Source of the DNA: Emergencia sp.
GTDB lineage: Bacteria > Bacillota > Clostridia > Peptostreptococcales > Anaerovoracaceae
NCBI GenBank assembly: GCA_022767345.1
Contig: JALEOD010000024.1
Span: 62,001 to 126,000, forward strand
Length of the DNA: 64,000 nucleotides
Direction: 5' to 3'
The translations under genes were made by a program, and so were the position numbers. Shown piece by piece: positions 1 through 9,376 of this stretch (the stretch's first letter is position 1; every line of letters begins with the position of its first letter). The notes beneath the pieces were generated by a model. It was not told the origin of the DNA and did not search any database. It saw nothing but the letters and a program-made list of their open reading frames with translations.

Positions 1-766
1 GTCCCTCGCTTCTTGTTGTAACGCGGGAGTTATGCTGAAGAGTTGCATGAATAACCTTACGTTCATAAGGATTCATCGGTTCAAGCCTTACACTTCTCTT
101 AGTTTTTACTACTTTATCTGCAAGTCTGTTTGCCAGCTTTTCCAGAGTTTTTTCTCTCTTTGCTCTGTAATTTTCTGCATCTACAACGACTCTGATATAG
201 TTATCTTCACCTTTATTCACAACCAGACTTGTTAAGTACTGAATTGCATCAAGGGTTTGTCCTCTTTTACCGATGATTGTACCGGAATCCTTACCCTGAA
301 TATCGATGAAAACATTTTCATCGTTTGCTCTAGCAGAAATTTCAATTTCAAGACCCATCTGCTCTGTAACTTCATGAAGAAATTCCAAAGCAACATGGTT
401 TTCTACAGGGAAAAGTTCTCCTGCTTCTTTTTCTACAGAAGATTTTCTTTCCGGCTTTGCTTTCTTTTCAGACTTTGCATGTTTCGGCGCTTTTTTCGCC
501 TCAGCCTTTGGCTTTCTGATTTCTTCAGAATCCGGTTTTCTAACCTCAGGAGCAGCCTCTTTTAAAACAGGCTTTTCTTTTGGTTGTTCTACTGGTTTCT
601 TCTTTTCAACTCTGACTAATGCCAGCTTAGAACCGATTCCAAAAAAACCTCTGGAAGGTTCTTCTAAAACCGTTACATCAACTTCGTCTATGGTCAATTT
701 GAGTTCATCCAATGCCAGCTTTACAGCTGTTTCCACATCGGTTCCCCATTTTTCCGAAAACTCCAT
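1..766 (-). CDS. jag: RNA-binding protein Jag/KhpB (3' end beyond window)
   Basis: Jag (SpoIIIJ-associated, KhpB) is a cytoplasmic RNA-binding protein normally encoded directly after yidC. The N-terminus carries the Jag_N signature with the conserved segment EEPSRGFFGIGSK (about residues 35-47). A charged Lys/Glu/Pro linker follows, then a KH domain with IIGKRGQTLDAIQYL and an R3H-like end with MNPYERKVIHATLQ. The frame stays open to base 1 (last residues read TTRSEG), so only a few codons are missing. The start at 766 is preferred because GGAGG lies about 11 bases upstream. An in-frame ATG at 784 lacks a good ribosome site. It lies 23 bp after yidC and is probably co-transcribed with it. Confidence 0.93.
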   Translation of the reverse strand, partial: MEFSEKWGTDVETAVKLALDELKLTIDEVDVTVLEEPSRGFFGIGSKLALVRVEKKKPVEQPKEKPVLKEAAPEVRKPDSEEIRKPKAEAKKAPKHAKSEKKAKPERKSSVEKEAGELFPVENHVALEFLHEVTEQMGLEIEISARANDENVFIDIQGKDSGTIIGKRGQTLDAIQYLTSLVVNKGEDNYIRVVVDAENYRAKREKTLEKLANRLADKVVKTKRSVRLEPMNPYERKVIHATLQHNSRVTTRSEG

Positions 767-789
767 ATTAATTTTTTCCTCCATAGCTC

Positions 790-1488
790 TTACTTCTTCT
801 TTTTCTTTTTATTCTTGTTCTTATTTTCTTTCAGAGCCTTTCTAAGCATGTTAAAACGCAAGTTAAAGAAAATCTGAATAAACTGACTCATAAACCAGTA
901 AATTGCAAGACCGGATGGATAAGATCTTGCCAACCATACAATCATAATCGGAAAGAAGTACTTCATCATGTTGGTCATGAAGTTACCGCCAGCCATCTGA
1001 TTCGGATTGGTCTGCTGGTTCATCCAGAAAGAGAAGAATGTAGCAATACCAGCAGCGATTGGAAGAATCCAAAGGTCAGGCTGACTTAAGTCTTTAATCC
1101 AAAGGAATGGCTCATGGATTGCGAAGTACATACTCTCATCTGCAATATAAATCATTGGATTTCTGAGCAGTGCAAAGAGACCCATGATGACAATCATCTG
1201 CACAATCATCGGCAGACAGCCGCTCATTGGATTAAATCCTTCCTCTTTGTAAAGCTCCGCCATTTTCTCATTCAGAACTTCTTTGTTATTTGCGTATTTC
1301 CTCTGAAGCTCTTGAATCTTTGGCTGCATATCAGCCATACCCGCAGTAGATAAAATCTGTTTCTTATACACCGGATACAGGGCAATCTTTACGACTAAAG
1401 TAACAATAATCAAACAAATACCGTAATTTCCGATGAAACTATATAACTGCGTCAAAAGCCATCCCAAAGGAGTAGCTAATATTCCCAT
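790..1488 (-). CDS. yidC: Membrane protein insertase YidC (SpoIIIJ/OxaA type)
   Basis: YidC inserts proteins into the cytoplasmic membrane alone or with SecYEG. The 232-residue protein has the short Gram-positive layout: an N-terminal hydrophobic segment, the conserved block around LYPVYKKQILSTAGMADMQPKIQELQ, and further membrane helices (GCLPMIVQMIVIMGLFALL; LWILPIAAGIATFFSF; SGLAIYWFMSQFIQIF). A Lys-rich tail typical of ribosome-contacting YidC ends the protein. The start at 1488 (MGILATPLGW) is chosen because GGAGGAAATTTTT precedes it. The frame runs 19 codons further upstream into yidD without a better site. No lipobox cysteine is visible near the N-terminus, unlike many SpoIIIJ proteins. 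Confidence 0.95.
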   Translation of the reverse strand: MGILATPLGWLLTQLYSFIGNYGICLIIVTLVVKIALYPVYKKQILSTAGMADMQPKIQELQRKYANNKEVLNEKMAELYKEEGFNPMSGCLPMIVQMIVIMGLFALLRNPMIYIADESMYFAIHEPFLWIKDLSQPDLWILPIAAGIATFFSFWMNQQTNPNQMAGGNFMTNMMKYFFPIMIVWLARSYPSGLAIYWFMSQFIQIFFNLRFNMLRKALKENKNKNKKKKKK

Positions 1489-1502
1489 AAAAATTTCCTC
1501 CG

Positions 1503-1733
1503 TTATTTTAAAGGGTCGTAGCCGCCGGGATTGCCCGGATGACACTTTAAAATTCGTTTTATTCCTAAGTAACTACCCTTGATTACTCCATATTTCTGCA
1601 GAGCCTGTATAAAATATGCGGAGCAAGTAGGATAAAACCTACAGGTAGGCGGAAACAAGGGCGAAATACATTTCTGATATACCCGAATCAGGAAAATCAT
1701 GATTCCTTTAAAAAAACTGCTGATATATTTCAT
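1503..1733 (-). CDS. yidD: Membrane protein insertion efficiency factor YidD
   Basis: This small (76 residue) cytoplasmic-face protein assists YidC-dependent insertion. It shows the hallmark [19 protein letters not shown] followed by [18 protein letters not shown], which is nearly the family consensus. The ATG at 1733 overlaps the rnpA stop codon as ATGA, so it is translationally coupled. A longer frame to 1796 lies wholly inside rnpA and is rejected as the start. It sits in the conserved rpmH-rnpA-yidD-yidC-jag order. Confidence 0.94.
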   Translation of the reverse strand: MKYISSFFKGIMIFLIRVYQKCISPLFPPTCRFYPTCSAYFIQALQKYGVIKGSYLGIKRILKCHPGNPGGYDPLK

Positions 1734-2071
1734 GCTTTTTTCATTACCCCGGTTCTCTTCAGTGCCGATTCTAAAGACCTCTTTACATCCTGGCACTTAG
1801 CGTTGACAATAGTATTTCTTGCAATAAAAATCAAATCATAGCCTTCCGGAATTTTCAAATCTGTCAGTCTAAAACTTTCTTTCATTAAACGTCTGGCTCT
1901 ATTTCTCCTGACACTATTGCCAACTTTTTTGCTCGCTAAAAAAGCTTTTCTGGTGTAGGGAAGATTGTTTTTTCTGTAAAAAACAACTACATATCTGTCC
2001 CCCACGGATTTTCCTCTATTGTAAATAGAAGTAAAATCACTTTTTCTTCTTAAAACATTTTTTTTAAGCAT
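1730..2071 (-). CDS. rnpA: Ribonuclease P protein component
   Basis: The protein subunit of RNase P supports tRNA 5' maturation by binding the RNA subunit. The 113-residue sequence has the RNR motif [20 protein letters not shown], the N-terminal [17 protein letters not shown], and the C-terminal [11 protein letters not shown]. Length and basic composition fit the family. It follows rpmH by 7 bp and overlaps yidD by 4 bp, so the operon is tightly packed. The catalytic RNA gene (rnpB) is not in the window. Confidence 0.95.
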   Translation of the reverse strand: MLKKNVLRRKSDFTSIYNRGKSVGDRYVVVFYRKNNLPYTRKAFLASKKVGNSVRRNRARRLMKESFRLTDLKIPEGYDLIFIARNTIVNAKCQDVKRSLESALKRTGVMKKA

Positions 2072-2078
2072 TTCAAAA

Positions 2079-2213
2079 TTAAGCAGTTAATTTTTTTCTG
2101 CCTTTTGCTCTTCTTCTCTTAAGAACGTTTCTGCCATTCTTGGTGCTCATTCTTTTTCTGAAGCCGTGCTCTTTCATTCTCTGTCTTTTTTTAGGCTGAT
2201 AAGTCTGTTTCAT
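2079..2213 (-). CDS. rpmH: 50S ribosomal protein L34
   Basis: This is a 44-residue basic ribosomal protein beginning [20 protein letters not shown] and ending in a Lys/Arg-rich stretch ([12 protein letters not shown]), the expected L34 layout and length. GGAGG stands 8 bases before the ATG. It is the first gene of the minus-strand rnpA-yidD-yidC-jag operon and lies opposite dnaA across the origin, as in most bacteria. Confidence 0.96.
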   Translation of the reverse strand: MKQTYQPKKRQRMKEHGFRKRMSTKNGRNVLKRRRAKGRKKLTA

Positions 2214-2284
2214 TGGTTTTACCTCCTTCTAAACTGTAAACTCATGCGCAATCTAAATTTCAATATGCGCACATATGCCCTACT

Positions 2285-2313
2285 ATTATACTTATAAAGG
2301 ATTGGGTTGTCAA
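2285..2313 (-). promoter_or_regulatory. Sigma-A promoter of the rpmH operon
   Basis: On the minus strand a consensus TTGACA (2313-2308) and TATAAT (2290-2285) are separated by 17 bases, about 70 bp upstream of the rpmH ATG. Both hexamers match the housekeeping consensus exactly. Confidence 0.85.
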
Positions 2314-2378
2314 TGATTTTGTCTTTTTTTGTACTAAAACCACCTATACGTGACAGTTAAACCGAGATGTGCACAAAA

Positions 2379-2453
2379 TTATCCACAATATATGGATAAC
2401 TACATGGAAATTTTATTTTCCAACCTTTTAAATTTGTACTTGTATATGGATAA
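2379..2453. other. oriC, upstream part: DnaA boxes between rpmH and dnaA
   Basis: The rpmH-dnaA gap contains a perfect DnaA box TTATCCACA (2379-2387) and two 8/9 boxes in the opposite orientation, TATGGATAA at 2391-2399 and 2445-2453, in AT-rich DNA. By analogy with B. subtilis this is the upstream half of a bipartite origin and also the dnaA promoter region, so it may serve DnaA autoregulation. The motif calls are direct; the function is inferred. Confidence 0.8.
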
Positions 2454-2498
2454 CTTATTAGGTACAATAAAACTACACCATGAAATTGAGGGCAGAAA

Positions 2499-3839
2499 AT
2501 GAAGAATATATGGAATCAAGTTCTAAATATTATTGAAGAAAATACTACATCAATCAGTTACAATACCTGGTTCAAACCAATTAAAATTAAAAACATTGAC
2601 AAAAATGTAAAAATCGTCTATCTGGAAACCGACGAAGATTTTATCATTAAGGTTTTAAAAGACCGCTACTTGCAGCTGATTGAATCCAGTTTCAAAACCG
2701 TAACCGGAGAGGAGTATCGCGTTGTCATCAAAAACAGCAGCGATTATGAAACTATTAAAGAGGAATCACCGCAGCAGCAGCCTGTTTTAATGGATCCAAA
2801 GCTGCGCAAGCAGAAAATTTTCAATCCAAGATACACTTTTGACAATTTTGTCGTAGGCGGCAGTAACAAGTATGCCCATGCAGCAGCCCTGGCCGTTGCC
2901 GAATCTCCATCAGAGGCATATAATCCCCTGTTTATTTACGGCGGTTCCGGTCTTGGAAAAACTCATCTGATGAACGCCATCGGCATTTATCTTCTGGAAA
3001 ACAACGAGAACCTCAACGTCCTTTATGTATCTTCAGAAATGTTCACCAACGAGTTTATAAAAGCCCTTGGAGAAAACAAGACCAGAGAATTTAAAAACAA
3101 ATACAGAAAAGTCGACGTCCTACTCATAGACGATATTCAGTTTTTAGAGGGAAAAGATACCATGCAGGAAGAATTCTTCCATACTTTCAATTCCCTATAT
3201 GATTTGAATAAGCAGATTGTCATTTCCAGCGACCGTGCACCGAATAAACTGGACAAGCTGGAAGAACGGCTGCGTTCCAGATTTATGTGGAATCTCATCG
3301 CTGACCTGCAGCCTGCTGACTACGAAACCCGAGTTGCTATTCTGATGAAAAAAGCGGAAAACGCCAACATTGAAATGGACGATGACCTTTACGAAGTTAT
3401 CTGCCTTATTGCTGAGAAAATCAAGGACAATATCAGAGAGCTGGAGGGCGCTTTCAACAGAATCGTCAGCTTTTCAACTCTCATGGAAGAAAAAATCGAT
3501 AAAACCTTTGCGAAAAGAATTCTCAAGGACATCATTCAAAACAACGGAACCAGTCCTACTCCTGAAAAAATCAAGACTATCGTCAGCAGATATTTTAAAA
3601 TCAAGGTTTCCGATATGGAAAGCTCAAAGAGAACCAGCAATATTGCATTTCCAAGACAAATTGCCATGTATCTCTGCAGAGAATTAACCGATTATTCTCT
3701 TCCTAAAATAGGAAATCTTTTCGGCGGCAGACACTACACCACAGTCATGCACGCCTGCGACAAGATTCAGGATGAAATAAAGAGTAATGAATCGGTCAAA
3801 GAAACTATAGAAAACCTAAAAAAGGATATTTCTGAATAA
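2499..3839 (+). CDS. dnaA: Chromosomal replication initiator DnaA
   Basis: DnaA binds DnaA boxes and melts the origin. The 446-residue protein has an N-terminal domain I (IWNQVLNIIEE... NTWFKPIKI), a variable linker, and an AAA+ domain with Walker A GGSGLGKTHL (about residues 148-157), Walker B VDVLLIDDIQFL and the SRF/arginine-finger region ERLRSRFMWNL. The C-terminal helix-turn-helix carries the DnaA signature GGRHYTTVMHACDKI. Length is typical. The Shine-Dalgarno sequence (GAGGG) is weak. It is followed by dnaN after a 146-bp gap that holds the second origin element. Confidence 0.97.
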   Translation: MKNIWNQVLNIIEENTTSISYNTWFKPIKIKNIDKNVKIVYLETDEDFIIKVLKDRYLQLIESSFKTVTGEEYRVVIKNSSDYETIKEESPQQQPVLMDPKLRKQKIFNPRYTFDNFVVGGSNKYAHAAALAVAESPSEAYNPLFIYGGSGLGKTHLMNAIGIYLLENNENLNVLYVSSEMFTNEFIKALGENKTREFKNKYRKVDVLLIDDIQFLEGKDTMQEEFFHTFNSLYDLNKQIVISSDRAPNKLDKLEERLRSRFMWNLIADLQPADYETRVAILMKKAENANIEMDDDLYEVICLIAEKIKDNIRELEGAFNRIVSFSTLMEEKIDKTFAKRILKDIIQNNGTSPTPEKIKTIVSRYFKIKVSDMESSKRTSNIAFPRQIAMYLCRELTDYSLPKIGNLFGGRHYTTVMHACDKIQDEIKSNESVKETIENLKKDISE

Positions 3840-3849
3840 CTTTTACAGG

Positions 3850-3944
3850 TTATCCACAAATTTTAAACTTAAAATTTTTAAGTAATTACAAGGGGAAGAA
3901 AAGTTATCCACATAATCCACACCCCCTACTACTATTACTACTAA
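3850..3944 (+). other. oriC, downstream part: DnaA boxes plus DnaA-trio unwinding element
   Basis: Between dnaA and dnaN there are two perfect boxes TTATCCACA (3850-3858 and 3904-3912) and an adjacent TAATCCACA (3913-3921, 8/9). A short C-tract (3922-3926) and a run of triplets TAC-TAC-TAT-TAC-TAC-TAA (3927-3944) lead into AT-rich sequence. This box/GC-tract/trio/AT-rich order is the basal unwinding system described in B. subtilis. I infer that strand opening starts here. Confidence 0.85.
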
Positions 3945-3985
3945 AATTAATATAAGAAAAAGATGGCATTTCGGAGGTCTTAATT

Positions 3986-5101
3986 ATGAAATTTACATGC
4001 AACCAGTCAGTTCTCACTAAGGCATTAAACATCGTGTCAAAAGCTGTCACTTCCAGAACAACAATTCCTATCTTAAAAGGAATCTTACTGGAAGTATCGG
4101 ATAACGGTACACTTAAAATGTCTGCTTCAGATTTAGATATTACAATAGAAGATACGATTGAAGTAGAAAATGCGGAAAGCGGTTCTATTGTCGTACAGTC
4201 TAAACTTTTCGGTGATATTATCAGAAAACTTCCAAATGCTGATGTCAGCGTCTCTTTAGAAGAAGGAAATGTCATCATTAAATGCATGAATTCGAAGTTT
4301 AGCATTATCGGACTTTCCTCAGATGAATTTCCAAATATAAAAAATATCGAGGAAAATCAGGATAATATCGTCTTTAATAAAAATATTTTAAAAGAAATGA
4401 TAAGAAAAACGGCATTTGCTGCCAGCATCGATGAATCTAAAGGTGTTATTACCGGTATTCTTATCGAACTTTTGGCAGATGGAATCAACATGGTAGCTAT
4501 TGACGGTTATCGAATGGCAATTACAAGAGAAGCCATGGTGAATCAAGAAGAAAAAAATGTCATCATTTCAGCAAAAATCATGAACGAAATCAGCAAGATT
4601 TTAAGTGACGCTGCAGAAGACGACGAAAATGTAAAGCTTTTCATCAACGACAAGAAAGCAATCTTTGTTATCGGCAGCGTAAAGGTCGTTCTCAGACTGT
4701 TAGACGGAGAATTTATCAAATATAAAGATGTTCTTCCAAAAGACAACAAAATCAAGGTAAAAGTAAATAAGGGCGATTTGATGGAAAGTATCGAAAGAGC
4801 TTCCCTCCTTTCAAAAGAAGGAAAGAATAATCTTATTAAGATGTCTATTAAAGACACCATCGTTACCATCACTTCAAAATCGGAAGAAGGAAATGTAAAA
4901 GAGGAAGTCATCATTACAAAAGACGGTGAAGATTTGGACATCGGGTTCAATGCGAAATATGTTCTTGATGTAATGAAATCCATCGATGACGAAGAAGTCT
5001 ACATGTATTTCAATACACCGATTACACCTTGCTTAGTAGAGCCGATTGACGGAAACGCATATGAATATCTGATTCTTCCGGTAAGAATTACCAACAACTA
5101 A
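3986..5101 (+). CDS. dnaN: DNA polymerase III beta sliding clamp
   Basis: The beta clamp tethers replicative polymerase to DNA. The 371-residue protein starts MKFTCNQSVLTKALNIVSKAV, followed by TIPILKGILLEV and the conserved YLILPVRI near the C-terminus. Three repeated clamp folds fit the length. CGGAGG stands about 9 bases before the ATG. The stop is 2 bp before recF; the small S4-domain gene (yaaA/rlbA) often found between dnaN and recF in Bacilli is absent here. Confidence 0.97.
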   Translation: MKFTCNQSVLTKALNIVSKAVTSRTTIPILKGILLEVSDNGTLKMSASDLDITIEDTIEVENAESGSIVVQSKLFGDIIRKLPNADVSVSLEEGNVIIKCMNSKFSIIGLSSDEFPNIKNIEENQDNIVFNKNILKEMIRKTAFAASIDESKGVITGILIELLADGINMVAIDGYRMAITREAMVNQEEKNVIISAKIMNEISKILSDAAEDDENVKLFINDKKAIFVIGSVKVVLRLLDGEFIKYKDVLPKDNKIKVKVNKGDLMESIERASLLSKEGKNNLIKMSIKDTIVTITSKSEEGNVKEEVIITKDGEDLDIGFNAKYVLDVMKSIDDEEVYMYFNTPITPCLVEPIDGNAYEYLILPVRITNN

Positions 5102-5103
5102 TT

Positions 5104-6204
5104 ATGTATATTAAAAATATAGAGCTTACAAATTTTAGAAATTACGACCATTTAAAGGTAGATTTCAATAAAAACGTAAATCTTTTCCTGGGTAATAATG
5201 CCCAGGGAAAGACTAATTTACTGGAAAGTATATACATTACTTCTATCGGCAGATCCTTTAGAACAAACAAGGACAGCGAGCTTGTTAAATTTGAGCAGAC
5301 CATGGCGAAAGTAAAGGTGGAAGCCGAAAAAGAAGTCTTCGATACTTCCGTTGAAATCACCATTAAAAAAGACGCGAAGAAATCCATCAAAAAAGACGGT
5401 ATCAATATAAAAAAGACGTCGGAGCTTCTTGAAAATATATTGATTGTCATTTTTTCTCCGGAAGATTTAAAAATAGTCAAGGATGAACCGGAAAAACGCA
5501 GAAAGTTCATAGACAGAGAGCTTTGCCAGATTCAGCCTCTTTACTATGACAGTCTGACAAACTATAAGAAAACACTGGCTCAGAGAAATACTTATCTGAA
5601 AGAGGAAAATATAGAAAATAGTATTTTGGATTTGTGGGATACCCAGCTGGCTCACTACGGCGCAAGAATCATTCATATCAGAGAAAAATTTATCAAGAAA
5701 ATCAGTGATTTCAGCGGGAAAATCCACAGCAGCATTACCAATGGAAAAGAAAGTCTTTTTCTGGAATATAATCCGAACATAGCCTATATGGAATCCCCGG
5801 AAGAATTAGAGGGTTTCTTTTACGATGAAATTAAAAAGGCTTTTAAAAACGATTTTCGCCAGAGAACCACGACAAAGGGTCCTCATAAGGATGACATCTC
5901 TTTTTACGTAAACGGCGTGGATATGAGAAGTTTCGGCTCTCAGGGGCAGCAGAGAACCTGTGCCCTTTCACTGAAGCTGGCTGAGCTGAATTTAATCAAA
6001 GAAGAAACCGATGAAGATGCGATTTTACTTCTCGATGATGTAATGAGCGAGCTTGATATAGAAAGACAGGAATATCTGATAAAAACCTTGAAAAATAACC
6101 AGCTTTTTATAACGACGACGGATATTTCAGGTGACATTTTAAAATCCTTTCCGGAAGCAAAAGTCATTTATATAGAAAAAGGAAATATAAAAGAAAGCAA
6201 CTAA
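5104..6204 (+). CDS. recF: DNA replication/repair protein RecF
   Basis: RecF is an SMC-like ATPase that loads RecA at gaps. The N-terminus reads IELTNFRNYDHLKVDFN with Walker A GNNAQGKTNLLESIY. The ABC-type signature is GSQGQQRTCALSLKLAEL (about residues 280-297) and Walker B is DAILLLDDVMSELD. The length of 366 residues is typical. It begins 2 bp after dnaN. The usual neighbour gyrB is about 11 kb away because a peptide-utilisation locus lies between. Confidence 0.96.
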   Translation: MYIKNIELTNFRNYDHLKVDFNKNVNLFLGNNAQGKTNLLESIYITSIGRSFRTNKDSELVKFEQTMAKVKVEAEKEVFDTSVEITIKKDAKKSIKKDGINIKKTSELLENILIVIFSPEDLKIVKDEPEKRRKFIDRELCQIQPLYYDSLTNYKKTLAQRNTYLKEENIENSILDLWDTQLAHYGARIIHIREKFIKKISDFSGKIHSSITNGKESLFLEYNPNIAYMESPEELEGFFYDEIKKAFKNDFRQRTTTKGPHKDDISFYVNGVDMRSFGSQGQQRTCALSLKLAELNLIKEETDEDAILLLDDVMSELDIERQEYLIKTLKNNQLFITTTDISGDILKSFPEAKVIYIEKGNIKESN

Positions 6205-6256
6205 AAAGCGCCTTCTGATTCATAAATGAAATGAATTGAGGCGCTTTTCATTTTTT
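6204..6256. terminator. Bidirectional terminator between recF and oppF
   Basis: The inverted repeat AAAAGCGCCT (6204-6213) / AGGCGCTTTT (6239-6248) is flanked by A- and T-runs. It can terminate recF on the plus strand and the converging opp operon on the minus strand. Confidence 0.8.
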
Positions 6257-6263
6257 CTTTAAT

Positions 6264-7199
6264 TTACTTTAAATCGCTTTGATATTTTTCAAATTCAGGC
6301 TCGTTGGCCCATACAAAATGCGCTGGGCGGATTTCCCGCCATGACGGTTTTTGTTCGCTGTAGTCATGGCAGCTCGGGTCATAAACCTTCAACGTTTTAC
6401 TCTTTTCCCTGATCGGATCCGGCATCGGGATTGCTGACAGCAGCGCCTGCGTGTAAGGATGAATCGGGTGTGCAAACAGTTCTTCTGTTTCCGCGAGTTC
6501 TACCAGAACCCCTTTGTGAATAACGCAGATTCTGTCACAGATAAACCGCATGACTGAAAGATCGTGGGAAATGAACAGGTAAGTCAGGTCAAATTCACGC
6601 TGAAATTTTGACATCAGATTTAAAACCTGCGCTCTGATGGATACATCCAGCGCTGAAATCGGCTCATCCGCGATAATAAATTCGGGACGCATTACCATGG
6701 CTCTGGCGATACCAATACGCTGTCTTTGACCGCCGGAAAATTCGTGAGGAAATCGGCTGGCAAATTCCGGAAGCAGTCCTACTTCATCCAGTGCCTGTGC
6801 GACATGTGCCTGCCGTTCTTCCTTGGTTAGCTTTTTGGGAAGGTTCAAAAGTCCTTCTGCAACGATGTAGTCAACTTTAGCACGCTCATTGAGGGATGCC
6901 ATGGGATCCTGGAAAATCATCTGGATTTTCTGTGTGACCTCTTTGTCCAAGTCCTTTGAAATTTTTCCGTTAATCTTCTTGCCATCGTAAAGAATTTCAC
7001 CCTCTGCTGTAGGGTTGATGCGAATAATAGCGCGTCCTATAGTAGTTTTGCCTGACCCTGATTCGCCTACAAGTCCGAAGGTTTCTCCTTTATAAATTTG
7101 AAAGCTTGCTTTTTCTACTGCCGTAAAAGGATGGCGAGGAGAGCCGAATTGGATTGTAAGGTCTTTTACATCAACTAAGACTTTTTTTTCTTCTGCCAT
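6264..7199 (-). CDS. oppF: Oligopeptide ABC transporter ATP-binding protein (OppF-like)
   Basis: This is the second ATPase of an OppABCDF-type importer, on the cytoplasmic side. Motifs are Walker [16 protein letters not shown]-loop [21 protein letters not shown] signature [15 protein letters not shown] and Walker [19 protein letters not shown], followed by SHDLSV. The C-terminal [16 protein letters not shown] is the oligopeptide/dipeptide family extension. The length of 311 residues is normal. It is the last gene of the minus-strand opp operon, 2 bp after oppD. Substrate class beyond peptides cannot be told from sequence. Confidence 0.92.
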   Translation of the reverse strand: MAEEKKVLVDVKDLTIQFGSPRHPFTAVEKASFQIYKGETFGLVGESGSGKTTIGRAIIRINPTAEGEILYDGKKINGKISKDLDKEVTQKIQMIFQDPMASLNERAKVDYIVAEGLLNLPKKLTKEERQAHVAQALDEVGLLPEFASRFPHEFSGGQRQRIGIARAMVMRPEFIIADEPISALDVSIRAQVLNLMSKFQREFDLTYLFISHDLSVMRFICDRICVIHKGVLVELAETEELFAHPIHPYTQALLSAIPMPDPIREKSKTLKVYDPSCHDYSEQKPSWREIRPAHFVWANEPEFEKYQSDLK

Positions 7200-7201
7200 G
7201 A

Positions 7202-8272
7202 TTATATTCTCCCTTCTGCCAGTCTACGCACTGCCTCTGGCGGTTCCAGCTTCGGTGCTCTCGGATCCATCAACCAGGTTCTTGCTTTGTGGGTTGGTGA
7301 AACGTCAAAGAAAGGCGGTCTTTCCACAAAGTCGATGTTCAGTGCATATGGATTTCGCGGTGCAAAAGCGTCGCCTTTAATTTCCATTTGAAGATTTGGA
7401 GGGGTACCGGCAATGGAAAAGAGGTCTTCTCCTTTGATTCCCAGCTGTGGCAGGGAACTGAGCAGCGCCCAGGTATATGGATGACGAGGATCATAGAAAA
7501 TTTCGTTTACGCCGCCGACTTCAATGATATCGCCTGCGTACATGACCGCGATGCGATCGGCTACGTTAGCGACTACACCTAAATCGTGTGTGATATAAAT
7601 TGTCGTTAAATTTAGTTTGCTTTGCAGATCGTGAATCAGCTTAAGGATTTGTGCCTGAATAGTTACATCCAGCGCTGTAGTCGGTTCATCGCAGATCAGA
7701 ACTCTGGGATCACAGGCCAGTGCAATCGCGATGACAACTCTTTGTCTCATACCGCCGGAAAATTCATGTGGATACTGTTTACACCGTCTTTCCGGTTCAT
7801 TGATACCAACATCGGTTAAAAGCTGTACGGCCCGTTGATGTGCTTCTTCCTTTGACATGTTCTTATGATGAAGCAGTACGGTTTCTTCTAATTGTCCGCC
7901 GATGGTTTTCAGCGGATTCAGACTGGTCATCGGATCCTGCATGACCATAGCGATCTGTCTGCCTCTGATGGTAAGCCATTCTTTTTCTGTTTTGAACTGA
8001 CGCAAATCTACGATACTTTCATCGCTGCCGGAATCATCCGTGCGGAAGTAGATATGGCCGTCGTCGATATACCCGTTAGAATCCAGCATGCCGAGAAAGG
8101 TTTTGGTAAATACAGATTTACCGGATCCGGATTCTCCTACAATAGCGATACTTTCGCCCTGGTGAATATCCAGACTGATGCCTCGGATGACATTGAGTAC
8201 CGCGCCGCGAAGCGTAAATTTTACATGGAGGTCTTCGACGCTGATAATTGCATTTCTATCAATCTTACTCAT
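7202..8272 (-). CDS. oppD: Oligopeptide ABC transporter ATP-binding protein (OppD-like)
   Basis: This is the first ATPase of the importer (356 residues). It has Walker [18 protein letters not shown]-loop [18 protein letters not shown], signature [16 protein letters not shown], Walker [19 protein letters not shown] and THDLGVVA. The C-terminal stretch [15 protein letters not shown] followed by [19 protein letters not shown] belongs to the peptide-transporter ATPase extension. It is 12 bp after oppC and 2 bp before oppF. The N-terminal [24 protein letters not shown] is the usual beta-strand entry to the nucleotide-binding domain. Confidence 0.92.
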   Translation of the reverse strand: MSKIDRNAIISVEDLHVKFTLRGAVLNVIRGISLDIHQGESIAIVGESGSGKSVFTKTFLGMLDSNGYIDDGHIYFRTDDSGSDESIVDLRQFKTEKEWLTIRGRQIAMVMQDPMTSLNPLKTIGGQLEETVLLHHKNMSKEEAHQRAVQLLTDVGINEPERRCKQYPHEFSGGMRQRVVIAIALACDPRVLICDEPTTALDVTIQAQILKLIHDLQSKLNLTTIYITHDLGVVANVADRIAVMYAGDIIEVGGVNEIFYDPRHPYTWALLSSLPQLGIKGEDLFSIAGTPPNLQMEIKGDAFAPRNPYALNIDFVERPPFFDVSPTHKARTWLMDPRAPKLEPPEAVRRLAEGRI

Positions 8273-8284
8273 TTTTTAACCTCC

Positions 8285-9376
8285 TTAGTGGTGATTTCTC
8301 GGGTCTGCGGAATCCGAGAATGCGTTTCCGATGACATAGAATGAAATCGTAATAATAGAAAGAACGATGGTAGGGAAAATCAGTTGGTATCTCAGATCCG
8401 GACTCATCATGAGGGCTCTGCCTGCATTAACCAGATTGCCCAGTGACGGTGCGCTTGGCGGAAGTCCCAAACCGATGTAGCTGACGAATACTTCGTTACT
8501 GATTGCACCCGGAATGGTTAAAGCCATTCTGAGCATGATGACAGAAACGATATACGGAAGCAGGTTCTTGGTGATGATTCTGTAAATCGGCGTTCCCAGA
8601 CATCTGGATGCCAGATTGTAGTCCCTGTCTCTGATCATCAGAACCTGATTTCGTATGAACAGCGCCATGGAAAGCCACCCTGTAATACTCATGGCAAATA
8701 CCAGTGTGAACATATTTCTCTTCATGATGTAAGCCAACAGTACCAGTACGATCGTCTGCGGTACATTATCAAAAATGTTCCAAAGTTCGGTAAAGAAAAA
8801 ATCCAGTTTTCGTACATATCCCCAGAGCAACCCGATGCTGACACCGATGATAACCTCTGCAAGGGCTACGAAAAATGCAATTTCCAGAGAACGACGGGTA
8901 CCATCCCAGATTCTGGACCACAAATCCTGACCTGCATTGTTGGTACCAAAGGTAAATTCATCTCCAGGCTGTAGGTTGCTCCTTGCCATACCGTTTTCAT
9001 CGAAGAAAATCTTATTGGGATCTGCCTGATTCGGGAGCAGCGGCTGAATAAATGTGAATAACAATAGAGCGCACATCAGAATCAGGAAAAATACGGCGAC
9101 TTTATTGTGAAAAAATGTCCGCAGTGTGGAACGCCAGTAAGAATATTCCTGATAACCGAGACGTTCCGATTCTTTAGCATCATATTTTGCAAAGGAAAAA
9201 GCCTCTTCTTCGCTCATTTCTACACCGTTTTTGTCTTTCAGACTCTGATTTGAGATACGACCGGATGTTGCGGGTGTTTGACCGTCTGCAAGTTGTGTAA
9301 CTGTGTCTTCAATGGTCTGAGAGATGGATTCTTCCAGATTTTTGGACAGATGATCTTTTGGTGAGAATTTGTTCAT
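8285..9376 (-). CDS. oppC: Peptide ABC transporter permease (OppC-like)
   Basis: OppC is an inner permease of the importer. The 363-residue protein has an unusually long N-terminal cytoplasmic region (about 90 residues) before the first hydrophobic segment VAVFFLILMCALLLFTFIQP. The periplasmic GTNNAGQDLWSRIWDGTRRSLEIAFF motif and the EAA-like loop around ASRCLGTPIYRIITKNLLPY are typical of OppC/DppC. It ends in FSDSADPRNHH. Its ATG shares one base with the oppB stop (TGATG). Confidence 0.91.
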   Translation of the reverse strand: MNKFSPKDHLSKNLEESISQTIEDTVTQLADGQTPATSGRISNQSLKDKNGVEMSEEEAFSFAKYDAKESERLGYQEYSYWRSTLRTFFHNKVAVFFLILMCALLLFTFIQPLLPNQADPNKIFFDENGMARSNLQPGDEFTFGTNNAGQDLWSRIWDGTRRSLEIAFFVALAEVIIGVSIGLLWGYVRKLDFFFTELWNIFDNVPQTIVLVLLAYIMKRNMFTLVFAMSITGWLSMALFIRNQVLMIRDRDYNLASRCLGTPIYRIITKNLLPYIVSVIMLRMALTIPGAISNEVFVSYIGLGLPPSAPSLGNLVNAGRALMMSPDLRYQLIFPTIVLSIITISFYVIGNAFSDSADPRNHH

